Shown here piece by piece: positions 1 to 4,591 of a stretch of DNA of 7,122 nt. Source of the stretch: Leptolyngbyaceae cyanobacterium CSSed165cm_216. Lineage in GTDB: Bacteria; Cyanobacteriota; Cyanobacteriia; Phormidesmidales; Phormidesmidaceae. The notes beneath the pieces were generated by a model, which worked only from the letters and a program-made list of their open reading frames with translations, was not told the origin of the DNA and searched no databases. Each line of letters begins with the position of its first letter. The stretch's first letter is position 1. The stretch lies in assembly GCA_007135385.1 (NCBI GenBank), contig SLIY01000042.1:1-7122 (forward strand), read 5' to 3'. A program made the translations under genes and the position numbers.

Positions 1-2
1 AT

Positions 3-2534
3 ATGCGTGCAGTGCTAATGGCCGGTGGTTCAGGGACTCGTCTACGGCCCTTAACCTGTGACTTGCCCAAACCAATGGTGCCGATTCTTAACCGCCCCAT
101 TGCCGAGCACATCGTCAATCTACTGAAGCGTAACGGTATCACTGAGATTATTGCGACCCTCTTCTACCTGCCGGATGTGATGCGCGATTACTTCCATGAT
201 GGTCGCGACTTTGGCATTCAGATGACCTATGCGGTTGAAGAGGACCAACCTTTGGGCACAGCTGGCTGTGTTAAGAACATTGCAGACCTGTTGGACGATA
301 CCTTCTTGGTCATTAGTGGGGACGGCGTCACTGACTTTGACCTGCAAGCGGCGATTCGGTTTCATAAGGCAAAAGGGTCAAAGGCTACCCTAGTGCTGAC
401 TCGGGTGCCCAATCCGATTGAGTTCGGGGTGGTGATCACGGACAGTGACAATCGGATTCAGCGGTTTCTAGAGAAGCCCTCCACCAGTGAAATTTTCTCG
501 GACACGGTGAACACGGGCACTTATATTCTGGAACCAGAGGTACTGAAATACCTGCCTGAGAATCAGGAATCTGATTTTTCCAAAGATTTATTCCCCATGC
601 TGCTGGAGAAAGGGGAACCGATGTTCGGCTATGTGGCCGATGGCTATTGGTGTGATGTGGGCCACTTAGATGCCTATCGAGAGTCCCAGTACGATGCCCT
701 GCATCAAAAAGTGGTGGTTGATTATGCTTACCAGGAAACATCACCAGGGGTCTGGACGGGAGAAAATACTCATATAGATCCGTCTGTCCAGATTCATCCA
801 CCCGTGCTGATTGGCAACAATTGCCGGATTGGCCCGCGCACCATTTTGGAACCGGGGACAGTGATTGGTGATAATGTCACCATTGGCAGTGATGCTGATC
901 TAAAGCGGCCGATCATTTGGAACGGTGCCATTATTGGGGATGAGGTCCACCTACGGGCCTGTATCATCGCCCGGGGGGCTCGGGTTGATCGCCGCTCCCA
1001 TGTGCTAGAAGGGGCTGTGATTGGCCCGCTCTCGACCGTTGGGGAAGAGGCGCAAATTAGTCCTGGGGTGCGGGTCTGGCCTAGTAAGCGAATTGAGTCA
1101 GGTGCAACTTTGAACATTAATTTGATTTGGGGCAATACGGCCCAGCGTAACCTGTTTGGTCAGCGGGGGGTGTCTGGGTTAGCCAACATCGACATTACCC
1201 CTGAATTTGCGGTGAAACTGGGGGCGGCCTATGGGTCTACCCTCAAGCCTGGGTCCCATGTGACGGTGTCCCGAGATCAGCGTAGTATTTCCCGGATGGT
1301 GTCGCGATCGCTGATTGCCGGTCTGATGTCCGTGGGGGTGAATGTCCAAAACCTAGAGGCAACAGCGATTCCTGTGGCCCGCAGTGTGTTGGCCCAACTG
1401 GGCGTGGCTGGCGGGGTTCATGTGCGCCTGCATCCCGATCGCCCCAACTATATCCTGATTGAATTCTTTGATCAGCAGGGTATCGATATTCCCAAGGGTA
1501 AAGAGAAAAAGATTGAAGGCGCTTACTTTAAGGAAGACCTGCGGCGATCGCAGATTCACGAAATTGGTACCGTTGCTTACCCCAGCCAAGTGGTCTCCAC
1601 CTATGCCACCGCCTTTGAAAAGCACCTGAATGTAGAGGCGCTGATCAGCAGCCAAGCCAAAGTCGTTATTGACTATGTCTATGCGGTCTCCGGGGCCGTT
1701 TTACCCCAAATCTTAGGCAAATTTGACTGCGATGCCGTCGTCCTGAATGCCAGCCTGCGCCAGTTAGCCCTATCCAACGACGAACGGGATGTGATGCTGG
1801 GGCAGTTGGGCCAAGTGGTACAGTCCCTGCGGGCGACTTTTGGGGTCCAGGTGTCTGCCAACGGTGAACAGCTAATTTTGGTAGACGAAGTGGGTTCCCC
1901 CATCCGGGGAGAAATGCTGACCGCCCTGATGACCCACATGATGTTAACTACCCAGCCCCGAGGTATCATCGTCGTGCCCGTCCATACCTCTGGTGCGGTT
2001 GAGCAAATCGCCCGTCGCCACGATGGTCAGGTGATTCGCACTAAAGCGAATCCCACCGCCCTGATGGAAGCCTGCCAAGAAAACCCCAACGTGGTGTTAG
2101 GGGGGAGTGGCGACATGGGCTTTATCTTCCCAGAACTGCATCCCGGCTTTGATGCCATGTTTTGCGTCGCTAAGTTGATCGAGATTCTCACTTTGCAGAA
2201 GCGGTCCCTGGGGCAAATCTGGTCTGACCTACCTCGCATCGGCTACCGCATCCAAACCCTGCGCTGTCCCTGGACCGTGAAAGGGGCGCTGATGCGCTAC
2301 CTGGTTGAGGAGCATCCGCCAGAAAAGCTAGAGTTGATCGATGGTGTCAAGATTTTGGGGGATAATCCCGACGACTGGATTTTGGTGTTACCGGATGCCG
2401 GGGAACCCCTAGTTCACATTTTCGCCAACAGCGAAAATCGCGAGTGGCTAGATGTTACCCTGGCCCAGTATCAAAGCCAAGTGCAAAGCTTTATCGACAA
2501 AGAACAGGGAATCAAGGAGGTTGTTAGCCCATGA
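3..2534 (+). CDS. Mannose-1-phosphate guanylyltransferase fused to a degenerate phosphomannomutase-like module
   Basis: Predicted cytosolic enzyme making GDP-mannose from mannose-1-phosphate and GTP, a precursor for extracellular polysaccharide and envelope glycans. Residues 1-235 are a nucleotidylyltransferase domain: the nucleotide loop LMAGGSGTRLRPLT (5-18), PKP (22-24), metal-binding SGDG (105-108), FLEKP (155-159), NTGTY (170-174) and WCDVG (216-220). Residues about 258-375 show hexapeptide periodicity (IGNNCRIG, IGDNVTIG), a left-handed beta-helix. Residues about 388-840 resemble a phosphohexomutase in length and fold pattern, but the catalytic serine, metal and substrate loops are not recognisable. 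The 843-residue three-part architecture is, as I recall, typical of cyanobacterial proteins annotated this way. The ATG at 3 fits because homologous domains begin with MRAVLMAGG; its ribosome binding site is outside the window. The stop overlaps the next gene by 4 bp. The nucleotidylyltransferase assignment is secure; GTP/mannose specificity rests on family resemblance, and other sugar nucleotides (ADP- or UDP-glucose type) are possible. Confidence 0.85.
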   Translation: MRAVLMAGGSGTRLRPLTCDLPKPMVPILNRPIAEHIVNLLKRNGITEIIATLFYLPDVMRDYFHDGRDFGIQMTYAVEEDQPLGTAGCVKNIADLLDDTFLVISGDGVTDFDLQAAIRFHKAKGSKATLVLTRVPNPIEFGVVITDSDNRIQRFLEKPSTSEIFSDTVNTGTYILEPEVLKYLPENQESDFSKDLFPMLLEKGEPMFGYVADGYWCDVGHLDAYRESQYDALHQKVVVDYAYQETSPGVWTGENTHIDPSVQIHPPVLIGNNCRIGPRTILEPGTVIGDNVTIGSDADLKRPIIWNGAIIGDEVHLRACIIARGARVDRRSHVLEGAVIGPLSTVGEEAQISPGVRVWPSKRIESGATLNINLIWGNTAQRNLFGQRGVSGLANIDITPEFAVKLGAAYGSTLKPGSHVTVSRDQRSISRMVSRSLIAGLMSVGVNVQNLEATAIPVARSVLAQLGVAGGVHVRLHPDRPNYILIEFFDQQGIDIPKGKEKKIEGAYFKEDLRRSQIHEIGTVAYPSQVVSTYATAFEKHLNVEALISSQAKVVIDYVYAVSGAVLPQILGKFDCDAVVLNASLRQLALSNDERDVMLGQLGQVVQSLRATFGVQVSANGEQLILVDEVGSPIRGEMLTALMTHMMLTTQPRGIIVVPVHTSGAVEQIARRHDGQVIRTKANPTALMEACQENPNVVLGGSGDMGFIFPELHPGFDAMFCVAKLIEILTLQKRSLGQIWSDLPRIGYRIQTLRCPWTVKGALMRYLVEEHPPEKLELIDGVKILGDNPDDWILVLPDAGEPLVHIFANSENREWLDVTLAQYQSQVQSFIDKEQGIKEVVSP
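2514..2520 (+). promoter_or_regulatory. Strong Shine-Dalgarno for the SSB-like gene, inside the upstream coding region
   Basis: AAGGAGG lies 10 nt upstream of the ATG at 2531 and is inside the last codons of the guanylyltransferase gene. It fixes the start of the SSB-like protein. With the ATGA stop/start overlap at 2531-2534, it suggests reinitiation or translational coupling. Confidence 0.75.
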
Positions 2535-2986
2535 ACAACTGTCTGTTAATGGCAGAAATTGTGCAGGCTCCCCAGCTGCGCTACACCTCAGATAACCAGA
2601 CCCCTGTGGCTGAGTTTGTGGTTCAGTTTCCCGGTATCAAGGAGGGCGATCCCTCAGCCCAGATGAAAGTGGTGGGCTGGGGCAACCTGGCCCAGGAGAT
2701 TCAAGAAAACTACCGGGCCGGTCAGCGGGTGCTGTTGGAGGGACGGCTCTCGATGATGGTGTTTGATCGACCGGAAGGCTTTAAAGAGAAGCAGGCGGAA
2801 ATGACGGTTCAGCGCATTTATGACGTCAGTTCCCTGGGCACCATGACCATGGCACCGCCAGCGGTTACCCCTAATCCGGCAGCTTCCCCGAGCCCCCGGG
2901 GGGCTTCTCCTGCTCCTATCTCTCCTGTGGCTTCTCCCCCCAGCGACCCAGCCACTAACCCCAGCTACGACGACATTCCGTTTTAG
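2531..2986 (+). CDS. Single-stranded DNA-binding protein, Ycf41-like OB-fold
   Basis: Predicted 151-residue ssDNA-binding protein. Residues 1-about 100 read as an SSB OB-fold: MNNCLLMAEI at the start, LRYTSDNQTPVAEF (17-29), MKVVGWGNLAQEI (45-57), and GQRVLLEGRL (64-73) followed by FDRPEGFKEK (78-87). From memory, this core resembles the cyanobacterial/plastid Ycf41 group more than the main replicative SSB. Residues about 108-144 are a disordered linker rich in Pro, Ser and Ala. The protein ends in DDIPF (147-151), matching the acidic tip by which bacterial SSBs recruit repair and replication partners. The start is supported by AAGGAGG 10 nt upstream. The gene overlaps the guanylyltransferase stop by 4 bp, so it is probably the second gene of a two-gene transcript. 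SSB family membership is well supported; whether this is a primary or accessory SSB cannot be decided here. Confidence 0.87.
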   Translation: MNNCLLMAEIVQAPQLRYTSDNQTPVAEFVVQFPGIKEGDPSAQMKVVGWGNLAQEIQENYRAGQRVLLEGRLSMMVFDRPEGFKEKQAEMTVQRIYDVSSLGTMTMAPPAVTPNPAASPSPRGASPAPISPVASPPSDPATNPSYDDIPF

Positions 2987-3001
2987 GACTGGCCTACTCG
3001 G

Positions 3002-3007
3002 TAAAAT
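3002..3007 (+). promoter_or_regulatory. Possible -10 element upstream of the membrane protein gene
   Basis: TAAAAT lies just after the SSB-like stop and matches the TATAAT consensus at 5 of 6 positions. No good -35 box is visible at the usual spacing (the corresponding bases are CGTTTT). If it is real, transcription would begin near 3013-3015 and give a leader of roughly 120 nt containing the hairpins described below. Confidence 0.2.
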
Positions 3008-3026
3008 GAGATGGCAGGGGCCAGAG

Positions 3027-3051
3027 ACGACTCCGTCGTTGGGAAGAGTCG
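3027..3051 (+). repeat. Two overlapping, mutually exclusive inverted repeats
   Basis: ACGAC (3027-3031) can pair with GTCGT (3035-3039) across a 3-nt loop. Alternatively, CGACTC (3028-3033) can pair perfectly with GAGTCG (3046-3051) across a 12-nt loop. Both use bases 3028-3031, so only one can form at a time. Function is unknown; alternative RNA folding or a protein-binding palindrome are both possible, and so is chance. Confidence 0.4.
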
Positions 3052-3075
3052 CAGCTGTGCAATTTGACTGATGTG

Positions 3076-3106
3076 CCAGTGGCAGTCGTTCGCTATGGTT
3101 TTTTTT
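3076..3106 (+). terminator. Probable intrinsic terminator between the SSB-like and membrane protein genes
   Basis: CCAGTGGC (3076-3083) pairs with GCTATGG (3092-3098), giving seven pairs with one G-U and a single bulged G at 3079 around an 8-nt loop. Eight consecutive T's (3099-3106) follow directly. This is the layout of a rho-independent terminator, though the stem is only moderately stable. It would end the guanylyltransferase-SSB transcript. Only 25 nt separate the T-run from the next ATG, so the downstream gene either depends on read-through or is controlled by this element. Confidence 0.5.
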
Positions 3107-3131
3107 GTGGTCGCTTAAGATTAAGACCCTC

Positions 3132-4526
3132 ATGGCAGAACACACGATTAACTGGGGCAGACGCTGGCATCAGCTAATGGCTATCCTGATGCTGGTGAAT
3201 CTTGCCCTAGTCGGCTTTAACCTCAGCTATGTCACCCTGCGGGGGCTCTACTTACGCTATACCCCAGCCCTTGTACATTTCTACGACCCGGTACTGGGCA
3301 TCGAGCCCCAACCCCTGACTCAGACCTACCTCCGCACTGTCGATCAGCTGACCGACAGTGTTGCCCAAACTGGCTTGGAGTCGACATCAACCCAGGAACT
3401 CTTGATAGAGTTGCGGAGCCAAAGTCACCTGCTGATTAGCGAAAATCCCTATCTGGTATCGAACCAGATGCCGGTTTTCGCCAAACTCAAGCGCCGCCTG
3501 CGGGGGCACATGGAAACCTCTGCCGCGGAGGAAGCCCTTGCCCGCTTTTGGCAGGCGGACTATTTAGCCGAGACGGGCTGGGAGCCCGCCATCGGATTTT
3601 TTCAAGGTCGGATTCGACCGCTGCTGGAGCGCAACTTTTACCGGGAAATCAATGAAATGGGGCAGTATGTCGATGAATTTTGGCGCATCGACTCGATTTT
3701 TATGGTGATCTTTGGCGTCGAACTGCTGGGGCGCACCTATGGTTCGAGCCGGCGTCGGTCTGGCGTCAGTTGGGGAGATGCGATCGCCCGGCAATGGTAC
3801 GAACTCCCCCTAGTGTTGCCCCTGGGCCGCTGGCTGAGGATCTTACCCACCACTGTCAAACTCCACCATAGCGGGCTCTTTAACCTTGAGAAACTGCTGG
3901 CCCAAATCACCCACGAACCAGCGGCCTATCTCTCAGACCGGGTATCCAAATTTGTGCTGGTTCGCTTTGTCAATCAAACCCAGCAAAATATCAAGACCGG
4001 CGATTTCGGCGGTCTTTGGCAGGCCCCTCAAGGCGGCACCGCTGCGGCAGACAGCAAGTTTGATCGCCTGAGTGACCGCCTGATTCAGCTGGCCATTTAC
4101 CAGGCGCTGCCCACGGTGAAACCCGATCTACAGGAGCTGCTGCACCATAGCTTAAAGGGAGCCCTCACCCGTAACGAGATCTATGGTGGTCTGAAACAGA
4201 TCCCTGGCCTAAACGCCATGCCTAGCGATGCCCTAGACGGTCTATCCACCTATTTGGCCCAGGCCACCTGCGATGTCCTGGCCGAATCCTACGCTGACGA
4301 AGAGGGGCGGGTGATCATCGAGCAGCTCAGTCAGAATTTCCGGGCGGCCCTGGGTCAAGGTCTTCAAGATAAACAGACCTCAGCAGAGGTGCGACAGCTC
4401 CTGAACGGTCTCCTAGAGGAATTTAAGTACAAGTACATTCAGCAGGCGGAGTACCAAGATCCAGAGACCATCCTAGAGGAAGCGAACCAGCTCTTTGAGC
4501 AATCTTCGGAATTATCGCCCTCATAG
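3132..4526 (+). CDS. Membrane-anchored protein of unknown function, cyanobacterial type
   Basis: Function not recognised. The ATG at 3132 gives 464 residues. A TTG at 3105 in the same frame would add nine residues but lies in the T-run of the putative terminator, so the ATG is preferred; neither has a clear ribosome binding site. Residues about 13-35 form a hydrophobic segment, a likely signal anchor. It is followed by YDPVLGIEP (51-59), which I recall as a recurrent motif in cyanobacterial proteins of this type. A second hydrophobic stretch (about 187-200) contains FGVELLGR, followed by an arginine-rich loop and then WYELPLVLPLGRWLRILP (222-239), perhaps another membrane segment. The rest (about 250-464) is hydrophilic and probably helical, ending in an acidic, Glu-rich stretch. 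The segment at 183-245 vaguely resembles part of a voltage-sensor or ion-transport domain, but no pore is evident. It stands alone on the + strand, convergent with the glycosidase gene. Confidence 0.75.
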   Translation: MAEHTINWGRRWHQLMAILMLVNLALVGFNLSYVTLRGLYLRYTPALVHFYDPVLGIEPQPLTQTYLRTVDQLTDSVAQTGLESTSTQELLIELRSQSHLLISENPYLVSNQMPVFAKLKRRLRGHMETSAAEEALARFWQADYLAETGWEPAIGFFQGRIRPLLERNFYREINEMGQYVDEFWRIDSIFMVIFGVELLGRTYGSSRRRSGVSWGDAIARQWYELPLVLPLGRWLRILPTTVKLHHSGLFNLEKLLAQITHEPAAYLSDRVSKFVLVRFVNQTQQNIKTGDFGGLWQAPQGGTAAADSKFDRLSDRLIQLAIYQALPTVKPDLQELLHHSLKGALTRNEIYGGLKQIPGLNAMPSDALDGLSTYLAQATCDVLAESYADEEGRVIIEQLSQNFRAALGQGLQDKQTSAEVRQLLNGLLEEFKYKYIQQAEYQDPETILEEANQLFEQSSELSPS

Positions 4527-4591
4527 CCGGGAGATGCCTGTGGGTTTTGATTAAACCTAGCCCTGGGCGCTGGCGTGAAGGTGGCGTTAGC

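Noticed and set aside
794..1135. Open frame on the minus strand opposite the beta-helix region
   Set aside because: It is a mirror of the repetitive hexapeptide coding sequence; its Ser/Pro/Arg-rich product resembles no known protein.
3064..3099. TTGACT at 3064-3069 as a -35 box for the membrane protein gene
   Set aside because: The only -10-like partner (TATGGT at 3094-3099) is 24 nt away, too far for a normal sigma-70 promoter, and it overlaps the terminator stem.
3105..3131. TTG at 3105 as an alternative start for the membrane protein
   Set aside because: The codon overlaps the T-run of the putative terminator and has no ribosome binding site. The ATG at 3132 is a more natural start, 12 residues before the hydrophobic anchor.
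2654..3145. 163-codon open frame on the minus strand across the SSB-like gene and intergenic gap
   Set aside because: It is antisense to the OB-fold coding region, is rich in Arg, His and Ser like other shadow frames, and runs through the terminator. No domain is recognisable.
4569..4591. Hairpin GCTGGCG / CGTTAGC in the convergent gap as a terminator
   Set aside because: It has seven pairs including two G-U wobbles on the + strand only, no T-run follows it, and on the minus strand the wobbles become A-C mismatches. Too weak to call as a terminator for either gene.
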